A model generated the notes under the pieces. It saw nothing but the letters and a program-made list of their open reading frames with translations, did not search any database and had not been told where the DNA came from. Shown piece by piece: positions 54,181 to 64,000 of a DNA stretch of 64,000 nucleotides. Source of the DNA: Streptomyces sp. S4.7. GTDB lineage: Bacteria > Actinomycetota > Actinomycetes > Streptomycetales > Streptomycetaceae. The stretch spans positions 4,712,001 to 4,776,000 of the forward strand of contig NZ_CP048397.1 of NCBI RefSeq assembly GCF_010384365.1, given 5' to 3'. The position numbers and the translations under genes are program-made. The number at the start of each line of letters is the position of its first letter. The first letter of the stretch is position 1.

Positions 54181-55824
54181 ATGAGGTGGAACTCCCCAGC
54201 GACACTGGTGGGCGGCGCCGCGACAGTGGCGGCAGCGGTCACCCTCACGATGGTGGCCTGGCCCGACGCCACCCCGCCCGACCGCGGCGCCCCGGCGGGA
54301 TCGACCACCGCGCCCCCGGACGGCCCCAGGTCGGAGGCGTCGTCGGCGCGGTCCGACACCCGCCCGGCCGCACCGACCCCGTCGGGCAGCGGCGCGCTCT
54401 CGAAGGCGCCGAACGTCGTGCCCTCGGTACGGAAGTTCGAGGCGGCCCGCGGACCCGGCTGGCGCCCGTCCGCGGACAGCGCCGTCGTCATCGCGAGGAA
54501 CAGCGGGAAGCTGGCCGACGAAGGGCAGCTCCTCGCCGAGGAGCTCAAGATCGACTACCGGGGTGCCGTCGCGGCCGGGGCCGGAGACATCGAGCTGGCC
54601 CTGGAGTCGGGCAAGCAGGCGGGCCCCGAGTCGTACACCCTCACCACACGCGACGGGCGCGTCCGGATCGCCGGACCCGACGAGGCCGGGGTCTTATACG
54701 GCACCCGCACGGTCAAGCAGTCGGTGCGCGCGGACGGGGCGATACCCGAGGGCGTCGTACAGGACCGGCCCGACCGACCGCAGCGCGGACTCAACCTGGA
54801 CATCGCGCGCAAGCACTACACCGCCGGCTGGATCGAGAACCGGCTGCGCGAGATGGCCGACCTCAAACTCAACCAGCTCGGCCTGCACTTCTCCGACGAC
54901 CAGGGCTTCCGCATCGCCTCCGACACGCACCCCGAGATCGTCTCCCAGCAGCACCTCACCAAGGCCGAGGTCCGGGGAATCATCGCGCTCGCCGGGCGGC
55001 TGCACATCGACATCATCCCCGAGATCGACTCACCCGGGCATCTGGGCGCCGTGATGGCACCCCACCCCGAGCTGCAACTCCGGGACGTGAACGGGAGGAC
55101 CACCCGAGGGGCCATCGACATCTCGCAGCCCGCCGCCGCGAAGATCGTGGACGATCTGCTGCGCGAGTACGACACCCTGTTCCCGGGGCCCTACTGGCAC
55201 ATCGGCGCCGACGAGTACCAGGCGCTCGTGGTCAGCGACCCCGAGGCGTCGTTCCCCCAACTGGCCGCCGCCGCGAAGAAGAAGTACGGCGCCGACGCCA
55301 AGGTCCAGGACCTCGCGACCGGTTGGATGAACGACCGCGCGGCCGTGGTCCGGCCCAAGAAGAAGGAGATCCAGGCCTGGAACGACGGCTTCTTCGCCGG
55401 GGGCGTCGTCGAGGCCGACCAGAACCTCCAAGTCGACTACTGGACCGGCAAGGAGATCGGCGCGCGGCCCCCGCTGGACTATCTGCGCGAGGGTCGGAAC
55501 GTGGTGAACCTCAACGACGAGTTCCTCTACTACGTACTCGGTCAGCCGAACGACTTCGTGTATCCGACCGGCCGGCGGATCTACGAGCAGTGGACCCCGC
55601 TGGTGCTGCGCGGCACGACGCCGGTGCCCCAGAAGTACTCGAAGCAGATCCTCGGCGCGCGGTTCGCGGTGTGGGGCGACATCGCGAACGCGCAGACACC
55701 GGCCCAGGTGGCCGCCGGGATCCAACTGCCGCTGGCGGCAATGTCGCAGAAGGTGTGGAACCCGGTGAAACCGAGTCTCACCTGGACGGAGTTCAAGGCG
55801 CTGGCCGGCAAGGTGAGCGGGTGA
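54181..55824 (+). CDS. GH20 beta-N-acetylhexosaminidase
   Basis: 547 residues, exported by an N-terminal signal/anchor (about 8-28). The GH20b domain (about 85-200) precedes the catalytic TIM barrel, which starts at RGLNLDIARKHY. The Asp-Glu pair of substrate-assisted catalysis is D344-E345 in HIGADEY; DIIPEIDSPGH and a Trp-rich exit (VWGD, KVWNP) are also present. It releases terminal GlcNAc/GalNAc from chitin or wall oligosaccharides. Codon 172 is TTA, the only TTA I found in a recognised gene here, so translation should depend on the bldA tRNA. Confidence 0.93.
   Translation: MRWNSPATLVGGAATVAAAVTLTMVAWPDATPPDRGAPAGSTTAPPDGPRSEASSARSDTRPAAPTPSGSGALSKAPNVVPSVRKFEAARGPGWRPSADSAVVIARNSGKLADEGQLLAEELKIDYRGAVAAGAGDIELALESGKQAGPESYTLTTRDGRVRIAGPDEAGVLYGTRTVKQSVRADGAIPEGVVQDRPDRPQRGLNLDIARKHYTAGWIENRLREMADLKLNQLGLHFSDDQGFRIASDTHPEIVSQQHLTKAEVRGIIALAGRLHIDIIPEIDSPGHLGAVMAPHPELQLRDVNGRTTRGAIDISQPAAAKIVDDLLREYDTLFPGPYWHIGADEYQALVVSDPEASFPQLAAAAKKKYGADAKVQDLATGWMNDRAAVVRPKKKEIQAWNDGFFAGGVVEADQNLQVDYWTGKEIGARPPLDYLREGRNVVNLNDEFLYYVLGQPNDFVYPTGRRIYEQWTPLVLRGTTPVPQKYSKQILGARFAVWGDIANAQTPAQVAAGIQLPLAAMSQKVWNPVKPSLTWTEFKALAGKVSG
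54694..54696 (+). other. TTA codon (bldA-dependent) in the GH20 gene
   Basis: Codon 172 in EAGVLYG. In Streptomyces TTA is read only by the developmentally timed bldA tRNA, so the gene should be expressed late. Confidence 0.85.
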
Positions 55825-55995
55825 GGGCGGGCGCCTCCCGCGCGCAGCTTGATCGGCGCGGTCCGTCATTCGGGACATAACAGGTTCCGCGCGGCCCTTC
55901 CTCGCGTACCGACCCGCAAGTCTTGGCCATCAGTGACGTATTTCAGCCGCCGGGCGCTGTAATGAGCAGTATTCTGCCCGCGACGGGAGGCGTGA

Positions 55996-56619
55996 ATGAG
56001 CCTGGTGGAACTGATTGTTCAGGCGGATGAGCGGGGCCTCGCCGCGAGCGGGGTCGCCTGCCTCGACCGCTGCCTGCCCCTGCTCGCCGACGAGGGGGAG
56101 GTGCTGCGCCCCCTCTGGTCCGGTATCGCCGACGGGCGGGAGACCTGGGCCCCGCGGCTCGCGGTGGCCAGGGAGGCGATGGAGGCCGCCGTCCTCGGCG
56201 ACGAAACGGCCGTCCTCGTACGGAAGATGCTCGCCGCCGCGCCCTCCGAGTGGGCGGTCGGGCCGTTGCGCGGCTGGTCCGACAGCTGCTCCGTCGTGGC
56301 GCTGGAGATTCACCAGCAGTTCGACGTGGTGGGGGACCGGGTCATCGGCGCTCCCGGCACCGTCGAGAGCGGCGCGTACAGCGACTGGGTGGAGCGCTGC
56401 CGTACGGGAGTGGCCGCCGGGCCCGGCGGGGAGCCCGGTGTCGGGCCCTTCGTCGCCGGACCGCTGGTCTCCGGTGAACTGCGCCGGCAGATCCAGATCC
56501 TGGAAATCCTGGCCGAAACGGACGGCGCGGCAGGTTTGCGCCAGGCGCTGGACCTCTCGACGGAGGGGCAGCGAGTGCTGCGTGCCGTCGTCTCGCGCCG
56601 AGCCCGAGCCCGACACTGA
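55996..56619 (+). CDS. Hypothetical helical protein
   Basis: 207 residues with ACGGGAGG before the ATG. Soluble and helix-rich, no transmembrane or catalytic motif seen. The middle has a conserved-looking Trp/Cys segment (EWAVGPLRGWSDSCSVVALEIHQQFDVVG, about 82-110). It stands alone between the GH20 gene and the ECF sigma operon, with a terminator 122 bases after the stop. I do not recognise the family. Confidence 0.75.
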   Translation: MSLVELIVQADERGLAASGVACLDRCLPLLADEGEVLRPLWSGIADGRETWAPRLAVAREAMEAAVLGDETAVLVRKMLAAAPSEWAVGPLRGWSDSCSVVALEIHQQFDVVGDRVIGAPGTVESGAYSDWVERCRTGVAAGPGGEPGVGPFVAGPLVSGELRRQIQILEILAETDGAAGLRQALDLSTEGQRVLRAVVSRRARARH

Positions 56620-56978
56620 ACTCCACCGGCCGTACCGGCACGGTGCTCCCTCTGGTCGACATGTGCCCCGAGGGTCGCGTCGCGCTGCCTGAAATCGGGC
56701 GAACGGGCAGGTCGCGGAGGTGTGCGCGGGGGGAGGAGAGGACGACCGGGGCCGCCACCCCCCACAGGAGAGGCCCCGGTCGTCGTCCGGCGGGGACGCT
56801 TCGCGGCCCCGTACTCATGTCAGCGCCAGGAGAGCGTTTTCTGTCACACCTGGGTCGGAAGGCAGGTTGTTGCCGGTTGTACAAATTATGGACTTGGGCC
56901 TCCGAGAGGCCGTAGCGTGCAGGAGCGCGTGGGGGCGCGCGGCAGTGACCAGCTGCGATTCAGGACGGGTTGAGTGGA
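56620..56978. other. Gene-free region before the ECF sigma gene
   Basis: Contains the terminator at 56741-56784, then an AT-richer patch (TTGTACAAATTATGG, 56876-56890) and a GGCCTC-CGA-GAGGCC hairpin (56899-56913) just upstream of the sigma gene. These may form its promoter and leader; no consensus -10/-35 pair is clear. Confidence 0.4.
56741..56784 (+). terminator. Terminator after the hypothetical gene
   Basis: GACGACCGGGGCC (56741-56753) pairs with GGCCCCGGTCGTC (56772-56784), 13-bp perfect stem, 18-nt loop. Confidence 0.65.
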
Positions 56979-57707
56979 GTGCTGGGGGACGACGCGGAGC
57001 TCACCGCCGCGGTGCTCGCGGCACAGGACGGGAACGAGGACGCGTTCCGGACTGTGTACCGCGCCGTGCACCCGCGGTTGTTGGCCTACATACGAACGCT
57101 CGTCGGCGAGCCTGATGCCGAGGACGTGGCTTCCGAGGCCTGGCTCCAGATAGCCAGGGACCTCGAACGCTTCAGTGGCGACGCCGACCGCTTCCGCGGC
57201 TGGACCGCGCGGATAGCGCGGAACCGCGCCCTCGACCACATACGGATGCGGGGCAGGCGCCCGGCATCCGGGAGCGACGAGACGGAACTGGCGGGCAAGG
57301 CGGCCGATTCGGACACCGCGAACGAGGCGATGGAGGCACTGTCGACCGGTTCGACGATGGCGCTGATCGCCCAGCTGCCGCAGGACCAGGCCGAGGCCGT
57401 GGTGCTGCGCGTCGTGGTCGGACTCGACGCGAAGAGCGCGGCGCGCACGCTCGGCAAGCGGCCCGGAGCCGTACGGACGGCGGCGCACCGCGGACTCAAG
57501 CGGCTGGCCGAACTGCTCGGCGCGGACGATCCGCAGGACCCCGCGTACCGTGAGGGCCCGGCGGGTCCGGACGGTACCGACCGCACCGCGCACGGCGGCG
57601 CGGCGAACGGCCTGGGATCCGTACCGCCTCAGCGCGCCCGTCACCAGGGCGCTCCGGAGCCTGCCGGTGTGACGCATTCGCCGCCGGGGACGCAGAAGGA
57701 CATGTGA
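56979..57707 (+). CDS. ECF-type RNA polymerase sigma factor
   Basis: 242 residues from the GTG at 56979; a TTG at 56970 is the alternative. Sigma region 2 (about 15-85): AFRTVYRAVHPRLLAYIRTLVGEPDAEDVASEAWLQI and FRGWTARIARNRALDHIR. Region 4 (about 125-180): LPQDQAEAVVLRVVVGLDAKSAARTLGKRPGAVRTAAHRGLKRL. A disordered Pro/Gly tail of about 60 residues is unusual. The stop overlaps the next gene (ATGTGATG), a probable membrane partner. Confidence 0.92.
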   Translation: MLGDDAELTAAVLAAQDGNEDAFRTVYRAVHPRLLAYIRTLVGEPDAEDVASEAWLQIARDLERFSGDADRFRGWTARIARNRALDHIRMRGRRPASGSDETELAGKAADSDTANEAMEALSTGSTMALIAQLPQDQAEAVVLRVVVGLDAKSAARTLGKRPGAVRTAAHRGLKRLAELLGADDPQDPAYREGPAGPDGTDRTAHGGAANGLGSVPPQRARHQGAPEPAGVTHSPPGTQKDM

Positions 57708-59035
57708 TGGCGCACGAGCGTGAGACGTGGCTCGACCACGGCGTCGCGGAGCTTCTGCTGCGCGGCCGGCAGGTCGAGACCGCCGACATGCACGCCCAGG
57801 CGCAGGCCGACCGGCTCGCCAGGGTTCTGGAGGAGATCGCGTACTGCGCGTACGCGGGTCGGGTCGCCGGCGGGAGCGCGGAGGCGACTACGGACGCGGG
57901 CGCGCACTCGGCCGGGAGTTCGGGTGAACTGCCCGGTGAGGCCGCCGCGCTCGCCGCCTACCGGCAGGCCGTCGGGACGCCGGGCCGAACCGTTTCGTCG
58001 GCCCGGGGGGCCGACGCGGATGCCCGCGCCGACGGCATCGGGACCGTACGGCTCGGGTCCGGGCGCGGCGGGGAGCGGATTCCGCGCTTCGGACGTCCGA
58101 TGCGGCTGGGGCTGGCCGCCGCCATGGCCGGATGCGCGCTGAGCGGTGTGGCCGCCGGAGCCGGTTATCTGTACGCGCCCTCCGCCGGTGAGAGCTCGCC
58201 ACGGCCGACGAACTCCGTCTCGGGCGTGGTGACACCGGAACCCCTGGTGTCCGACACGCCGAGCGACAGCAGCTCCCCGGCCACCCCGGACGACCTGCCG
58301 GGCGGCACGGGCGCGGGCCCCGTCGTCCCCGGCGCCACCGGCTCCGCCCCCGGGACGGACACGGCCGGCGGTCCGGCGCACAAGCGTGAGGGCGAGAGGG
58401 GCCAGACGTCCTCGGGCAACGGCTGGAAGCACGGCGAGGGTGAGAGGTGGTACGCCAAGCTCGTCCAGGCGTGTCACGAGTACCGGAACGGCACGATCGC
58501 CCCCGGGAAGAAGAAGTTCCTGGAGAGCGCGGCCGAGGGGTCGCACGGCGTCACGCGCTTCTGTGCGCAGTTGCTGGCCGACGATCCGGACGACGACGGT
58601 CACAACGAAGGCGCTCCCGGCCCCGGCGGTGGCAACGGCCCGCAGATCGGCGGCCCCTCCGAGGGAGGTCCGTCCGACGGCGGCGCAATCGGCGGCGGGA
58701 CCGGGGGAATCGGCGGCGCGATCGGTGGCGGCACCGGCGGGATCGGCGGTGGCGGGACCGGTGGGTCGACGGCGCCGCCGACCGGATGGCCGGGCGGTGA
58801 TTACGGCGAGACGATCGGGATGCCCCCGCCGACTCCCGATGCCGGTGGCGCCGGTGGCGCGAACCTGCCGCCCCTGCTCCCGGCGATGCCCGGCGGCGAC
58901 GCGGACCCGGGAACGGACACCGGCTCCGCCCCCGGGACGGACAAGGACACGGACACCGATGCGGGCGAATCGCCCGCGCCGACGCCTGCCCCGGACTCCG
59001 GCCCCGCCCTCGATCCCGGCCTCTCCGCCCCGTAG
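57707..59035 (+). CDS. Membrane protein, candidate regulator of the adjacent sigma factor
   Basis: 442 residues from the ATG at 57707 (AGAAGGA six bases upstream; a GTG at 57704 is possible). A soluble helical N-terminus (about 1-55, ETWLDHGVAELLLRGRQVETADMHAQAQADRLARVLEEIAYCAYAG) is followed by one transmembrane helix (about 128-148). A 290-residue outer part is Gly/Ser/Thr/Pro/Asp-rich, with GGGTGGIGG repeats and a small helical patch (RWYAKLVQACHEYRNGTI). The position after a sigma gene suggests an anti-sigma factor, but the HxxxCxxC zinc motif is absent. Confidence 0.75.
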   Translation: MAHERETWLDHGVAELLLRGRQVETADMHAQAQADRLARVLEEIAYCAYAGRVAGGSAEATTDAGAHSAGSSGELPGEAAALAAYRQAVGTPGRTVSSARGADADARADGIGTVRLGSGRGGERIPRFGRPMRLGLAAAMAGCALSGVAAGAGYLYAPSAGESSPRPTNSVSGVVTPEPLVSDTPSDSSSPATPDDLPGGTGAGPVVPGATGSAPGTDTAGGPAHKREGERGQTSSGNGWKHGEGERWYAKLVQACHEYRNGTIAPGKKKFLESAAEGSHGVTRFCAQLLADDPDDDGHNEGAPGPGGGNGPQIGGPSEGGPSDGGAIGGGTGGIGGAIGGGTGGIGGGGTGGSTAPPTGWPGGDYGETIGMPPPTPDAGGAGGANLPPLLPAMPGGDADPGTDTGSAPGTDKDTDTDAGESPAPTPAPDSGPALDPGLSAP

Positions 59036-59180
59036 CCGACCGCTATTTTCGGCCAGGATCGGGACCCCGGATCCGGGTGTGACGTTTTTTCGTGCTGTGA
59101 CGCAGTAAAGAGTGAGCCGACTGGTCATCGGCCGCGTCAGAGCCGGGGTTCCCCCCGTACCTTCGGCTCGACGCACAGTT

Positions 59181-59219
59181 GGCGCGGGCGGGATACGTTC
59201 CCCCGGTCCCGCCCGCGCC
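59181..59219. terminator. Bidirectional terminator between convergent genes
   Basis: GGCGCGGGCGGGA (59181-59193) pairs with TCCCGCCCGCGCC (59207-59219), between genes ending at 59035 and 59309. Confidence 0.7.
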
Positions 59220-59308
59220 TCTCAGTCCCCACCGTCACCCCCGTCCCCGGGCGCCCCTTTTTGGCGTGAAACCCCTCAACTCCCGTACGAGCGCGCCCCG
59301 ATGGTCCG

Positions 59309-60259
59309 CTACCAGTAGACGACGACCTTGTCGCCGGTCCGCACCTGGTCGAACAGCGAGGCGATCTTCCTCTTGTCGCGTACGTTGACGCATCCGTGCG
59401 AGGCCCCGCTGTAGCCGTTGGCCGCGAAGTCCGCCGAGTAGTGCACCGCCTGGCCGCCGCTGAAGAACATCGCGTACGGCATCGGGGTGTCGTACAGCGT
59501 CGAGACGTGGTCCCGGGACTTCCAGCCCACCTTGAACACGCCCTCGCGGGTCGGTGTGTACTGCGAGCCGAACCGCACGTCCATCGTCGACATCACCTTG
59601 CCGTCGATCATCCAGGACAGTGACCGGCTGGTCTTGCTGATGCACAGCACCCTGCCCGTCATGCACCGTTCGTCGGGCTTCGGCGGCGGGGGCTTCTCGA
59701 CGGCAGGCGGGCGCAGCTGGGCGGCCGTCGGCTTCTTCGTCATCCCGAGCAGCCTCTGCCAGGTGACGGTGTCGGTCGTGCCGGTGCGCGGCAGGCCGCG
59801 CTTGGCCTGGAAGGAGGAGACCGCGTCGGCCGTGACCGTGCCGTAGTAGCCGGTGGGGGCGCGGTTGAAGTGCGCGATCTGGCGGAGCCTGGCCTGGAGT
59901 TCCCGTACCTGGTCGCCCTCGGCGCCGCTCGCCAGCACGATCTCCGGCTTCGGCGGCGCGGGCTTCTCGGCCGCGGTCCTCGACGGGGCCGCGGACGGTG
60001 TGGCCGGCGGCTTCGACGCGGCGGCCGGTCTGTCCGACGGGCTGCTCGACGCGGGTCCGGCCGGCTCGATCCGGACCCCGGCGCCGCTGCCCTTCTTGTC
60101 GTCGGCGCCGCCCGCCGGATCGGTCACCACCTGCGCCGAACAGCCGGCGGTGACCGCGAGCACGGCACCCGTGGCGAGCGCGACGCGGAGCGTGGACGTA
60201 TGCGTCCGCGTCCGCGGCCGCGTTGATGATCCGGGCAACTTCGTCCCCCTGTCTGCCAC
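59309..60259 (-). CDS. L,D-transpeptidase lipoprotein with peptidoglycan-binding domain
   Basis: 316 residues; GTG at 60259, or TTG at 60238, which has AGGGGGACG at better spacing. Signal peptide with lipobox TAGC (Cys about 40), a Pro/Ala/Lys linker, a PG_binding_1 domain (about 112-165, GDQVRELQARLRQIAHF) and a YkuD domain (about 200-316). The catalytic Cys lies in SGASHGCVNVRD. It makes 3-3 crosslinks in peptidoglycan outside the membrane. Monocistronic; 400 gene-free bases upstream. Confidence 0.92.
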   Translation of the reverse strand: MADRGTKLPGSSTRPRTRTHTSTLRVALATGAVLAVTAGCSAQVVTDPAGGADDKKGSGAGVRIEPAGPASSSPSDRPAAASKPPATPSAAPSRTAAEKPAPPKPEIVLASGAEGDQVRELQARLRQIAHFNRAPTGYYGTVTADAVSSFQAKRGLPRTGTTDTVTWQRLLGMTKKPTAAQLRPPAVEKPPPPKPDERCMTGRVLCISKTSRSLSWMIDGKVMSTMDVRFGSQYTPTREGVFKVGWKSRDHVSTLYDTPMPYAMFFSGGQAVHYSADFAANGYSGASHGCVNVRDKRKIASLFDQVRTGDKVVVYW

Positions 60260-60662
60260 TGAGCTGTCCGATGGCGAGTACGGCGAGCATGGCGAATAGT
60301 CGTTGTGCCGAGCGGTTGTGTGGAGCGGTCGTGCCGGTCCGTTCAGTCGGCACGCATCTTCTGAGACATCTCAGGACCCGTTCCGGTTGCCCCGGACGAG
60401 CACGTTTTCCCGTAAAGACTTCCGGGCAGCGCAATTTCACCCGGGAGGCCGCGAAAGGAAAGCACGTCTCGACGGACGAGCCTTCCTGACGGACGCCGTC
60501 CCGCGCAACCACGCATAACCGGATAGCCGAAACCGGAGGCGGGCCGCCGGATCCCCGCCGGAAGCGGGCCCGACACTCCGGAAGGCTCGTATCGCCGTGC
60601 CGACGGCGCCCGCATGATGGACGCGAGGACAACCCTGAGCAGGAGCGACGGAGGCGGAGCGG
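60260..60662. other. Divergent gene-free region between the L,D-transpeptidase and mutase genes
   Basis: Holds a direct repeat GAGCGGTTGTG/GAGCGGTCGTG (about 60310-60332) and a 14-bp palindrome CTGAGACATCTCAG (60361-60374) that could bind a dimeric regulator. No gene-like frame on either strand. Promoters for both flanking genes must lie here but none is consensus. Confidence 0.4.
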
Positions 60663-62273
<1,611 letters not shown>

Positions 62274-62283
62274 GGAAAGCCGA

Positions 62284-62323
62284 CGGGCGGGCACCGACGG
62301 GATCCTCCGTCCGTGCCCGCCCG
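62284..62323. terminator. Bidirectional terminator between the mutase and aquaporin genes
   Basis: CGGGCGGGCACCGACGG (62284-62300) pairs with CCGTCCGTGCCCGCCCG (62307-62323) with one mismatch; 6-nt loop. Confidence 0.75.
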
Positions 62324-62336
62324 ATTCGCGTGGCTT

Positions 62337-63284
62337 CTAGGGCTCGTCCGTGCCCTTCACGGGCCGGGTGTCGCCCACTTCCTGGGGCTTGGCCAGCTGC
62401 GCCCTGATGTGCAGGACGTCACCGATGAACAGGTCGTACAGCAGCACACCGATCACTCCGCCGATCAGCGGCCCGACGATGGGGATCCACCAGTAGGCGC
62501 TGAAGGCCCCCGCCAGGGAGCCGGGCATCGCCAGGTCCCCCCAGCCGGCGGCCCAGGTCAGCAGGCGCGGGCCGAGGTCACGGGCCGGGTTGATGGCGTA
62601 GCCGGCGTTCGCCCCGTAGGACATGCCGATCGCCGCGACGGCGAAGCCGATGATCAGTGGACCGAGGTTGGCCTTCACTGCCGTGTTGCGCAGGTCGACG
62701 ACGGCGACGATGAACATCACCAGGAACGCGGTGCCGACGATCTGGTCGAGCAGCGGTCCCCAGATGCCGCCGTTGAAGTACGGCGCCGGGAACGTGCCGA
62801 AGATGGAGAACGACGCGAGCGTGTGACCGTCGGTCTTCGGGCCCTTCATCGCCGCGTCGAAGGCGTTGATGGCGTCGCCGTACACCCAGTAGACGAGCGC
62901 GGCGCCGACGAACGCCCCCGCGAGCTGAGACCCCATGTACGGGAGGACCTTCGCCCAGGCGAACTTGCGGCGTACCGCGAAGGCCAGGGTCACCGCCGGG
63001 TTGATGTGCGCTCCGCTGACGCCGCCGGCGACGTACACGCCGAAGACCACGGCCATCGCCCAGCCCCAGGTGATGAGCAGCCAGTCACCCGAGCTGATGA
63101 AGAAGGTGGTGGGTCCCGCTGTGCGGCCCGACCCGGGCAGGGCCGCGACGACCATCGCCACGACACCGCAACCGAAGGCGATGAGTACGAACGTTCCGAG
63201 GAACTCTGCCAGGCATTCGCCTCCGAGAGTTGCCCGACGCCTGAAACTCGAGGGCTTGATCAGGGGTGGAATCTCTACGGCCAT
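62337..63284 (-). CDS. MIP-family channel, glycerol-facilitator type
   Basis: 315 residues, six transmembrane helices and two half-helices with NPA boxes: SGAHINPAVTLAFAV (about 91-105) and GYAINPARDLGPRLLT (about 220-235). The Asp after the second NPAR is the mark of glycerol facilitators (GlpF) rather than water-only channels. AGAGGA precedes the ATG. The usual glpK/glpD partners are not on the visible side, so it is either a lone channel or separated from the glycerol operon. Confidence 0.9.
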   Translation of the reverse strand: MAVEIPPLIKPSSFRRRATLGGECLAEFLGTFVLIAFGCGVVAMVVAALPGSGRTAGPTTFFISSGDWLLITWGWAMAVVFGVYVAGGVSGAHINPAVTLAFAVRRKFAWAKVLPYMGSQLAGAFVGAALVYWVYGDAINAFDAAMKGPKTDGHTLASFSIFGTFPAPYFNGGIWGPLLDQIVGTAFLVMFIVAVVDLRNTAVKANLGPLIIGFAVAAIGMSYGANAGYAINPARDLGPRLLTWAAGWGDLAMPGSLAGAFSAYWWIPIVGPLIGGVIGVLLYDLFIGDVLHIRAQLAKPQEVGDTRPVKGTDEP

Positions 63285-63479
63285 GGGTCCTCTTACGCTG
63301 TCGTCCGGTGCGCCGAAACGCGGCTGGGTCCCCTCCCTGCGATCGCACCTTAATGTCAGCCGACCGGGTGGGCCCGGCAGCGACGCGCCACGACCACGAG
63401 TGCCGCGACGACCTCATTCGGACGCACCAAGCCCGGCGCCCGCCGCACCGCCTCCACCCCTCACCTGAGGGAACGACGG

Positions 63480-64000
63480 CTAGGCCGCGCCCTTCAGACG
63501 GCGCAGGATCGTCATCAGCTCGTCCGGCGGGACGATCGAGAAGCTCTTCGCCGCGTCGTCGATCCGCGTCAGACAGGTGATCTCGCCCTTGTGCCACCAG
63601 TAGATCCGGGGGGAGAGCGGTCCCGGGTTGTCCCGGTAGGCGCCCAGGCCGAAGGCGGCCAGGTCGTTGATCGCCTCGACCGCGTACCCGTCCTCCAGCG
63701 GGTGGAAGACCAGGAAGTGGCGGCTGGGCGCGGTGAACAGGGCCCCGTCGCCGGGGAGTTCGCGGCCGGTGAGCGTGCGTGCGAGATCGCCGAGGACCAG
63801 GGCCTTGCTCGCGACGAACATCGACCCGCCCGTCACCAGGTGCACGGTCGCGCCGCTGTCCGTCCGCACCACGTCGTGGTCGACGGGCTCGCCGACCAGG
63901 CGGGCGCGCCCGGCGGAGCGCAGCTCCTCAAGACCCGCGCGGGCGACGTCCCGGTCGTCGAGCAGCCGCAGGGAGTCGGGCAGGTCCAGCGCGAGCGCTT
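63480..64000 (-). CDS. Unknown protein (partial, gene continues beyond the window)
   Basis: The frame is open from the stop at 63480 to the right edge, so at least 172 C-terminal residues are visible and the start is missing; an internal GTG at 63872 is not needed. Compact alpha/beta sequence with aromatic clusters: LVTGGSMFVASKALVLG, LFTAPSRHFLVFHPLEDGYAVEAINDLAAFGLGAY, PLSPRIYWWHKG, and SFSIVPPDELMTILRRL at the end. It reads like a small globular domain of the SUKH/immunity or DUF1444 kind, but I cannot assign a family. Confidence 0.65.
   Translation of the reverse strand, partial: ALALDLPDSLRLLDDRDVARAGLEELRSAGRARLVGEPVDHDVVRTDSGATVHLVTGGSMFVASKALVLGDLARTLTGRELPGDGALFTAPSRHFLVFHPLEDGYAVEAINDLAAFGLGAYRDNPGPLSPRIYWWHKGEITCLTRIDDAAKSFSIVPPDELMTILRRLKGAA

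Overview
The window is a high-GC actinobacterial chromosome segment, almost certainly Streptomyces. The evidence is very GC-rich codon third positions, frequent GTG starts, GTGA/ATGA stop-start overlaps, only one TTA codon in a recognised gene, and the gene content itself. The order sucCD, perM-purN-purH, folD, mdh, choline/glycine-betaine operon, trpS, sdh, GH20 and an acyl-CoA mutase is, from general knowledge, a stretch of the conserved Streptomyces core. I saw no rRNA, tRNA, CRISPR array, insertion sequence, prophage or attachment site.

Layout. 0-4.4 kb: the end of a DUF5682-VWA pair, then sucC-sucD. 4.4-16.8 kb: a membrane-anchored HTH/sigma-like protein, perM, purN-purH, small membrane proteins, folD-DUF3017, an XRE/DUF2690 membrane regulator and mdh. 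16.8-19.1 kb: a DUF5954 protein and a secreted phospholipase A2. 19.2-26.7 kb: a complete choline-to-glycine-betaine and betaine-uptake operon (aldehyde dehydrogenase, GMC oxidase/dehydrogenase, ATPase, double-domain permease, binding lipoprotein). 27-31.6 kb: a LacI regulator, DUF305 and DUF1996 secreted proteins with a strong promoter/operator, a PEP-mutase-family enzyme and an AhpD-like protein. 31.6-36.9 kb: a MocR regulator, a Vat-like acetyltransferase, a YgiB/YgiC-like lipoprotein plus ATP-grasp ligase pair, and ornithine aminotransferase. 37-45.8 kb: a broken sigma-factor gene, trpS, a 2H phosphoesterase, a DprE1/DprE2 pair, BrkB, a D,D-carboxypeptidase and a metallophosphoesterase. 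45.8-49.7 kb: a histidine kinase lacking its N-terminus, a collapsed transporter, a TetR regulator and a nucleotidyltransferase fused to a cold-shock domain. 49.8-53.2 kb: sdhCDAB. 53.4-64 kb: OHCU decarboxylase, GH20 hexosaminidase, an ECF sigma/membrane-protein pair, an L,D-transpeptidase, a methylmalonyl-CoA-mutase-type large subunit, a glycerol-facilitator-type aquaporin and a partial unknown gene.

How the genes fit together. TCA-cycle steps (SucCD, Mdh, SdhCDAB) and purine and one-carbon enzymes (PurN, PurH, FolD) form the housekeeping backbone. Between them lie envelope, stress and regulatory genes. Most convergent gene pairs are separated by long GC hairpins that probably terminate transcription from both sides.

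Most notable points: three apparent deletion scars (sigma remnant near 37.2 kb, kinase near 47.1 kb, transporter near 47.3 kb); a LacI-type operator beginning at about +1 of a near-consensus promoter before the DUF1996 gene; a single TTA (bldA) codon in the GH20 gene; a DprE1 homologue with Ala at the benzothiazinone-target Cys position; a nucleotidyltransferase/cold-shock fusion; and a YgiB/YgiC-like pair in a lineage that does not make glutathione.
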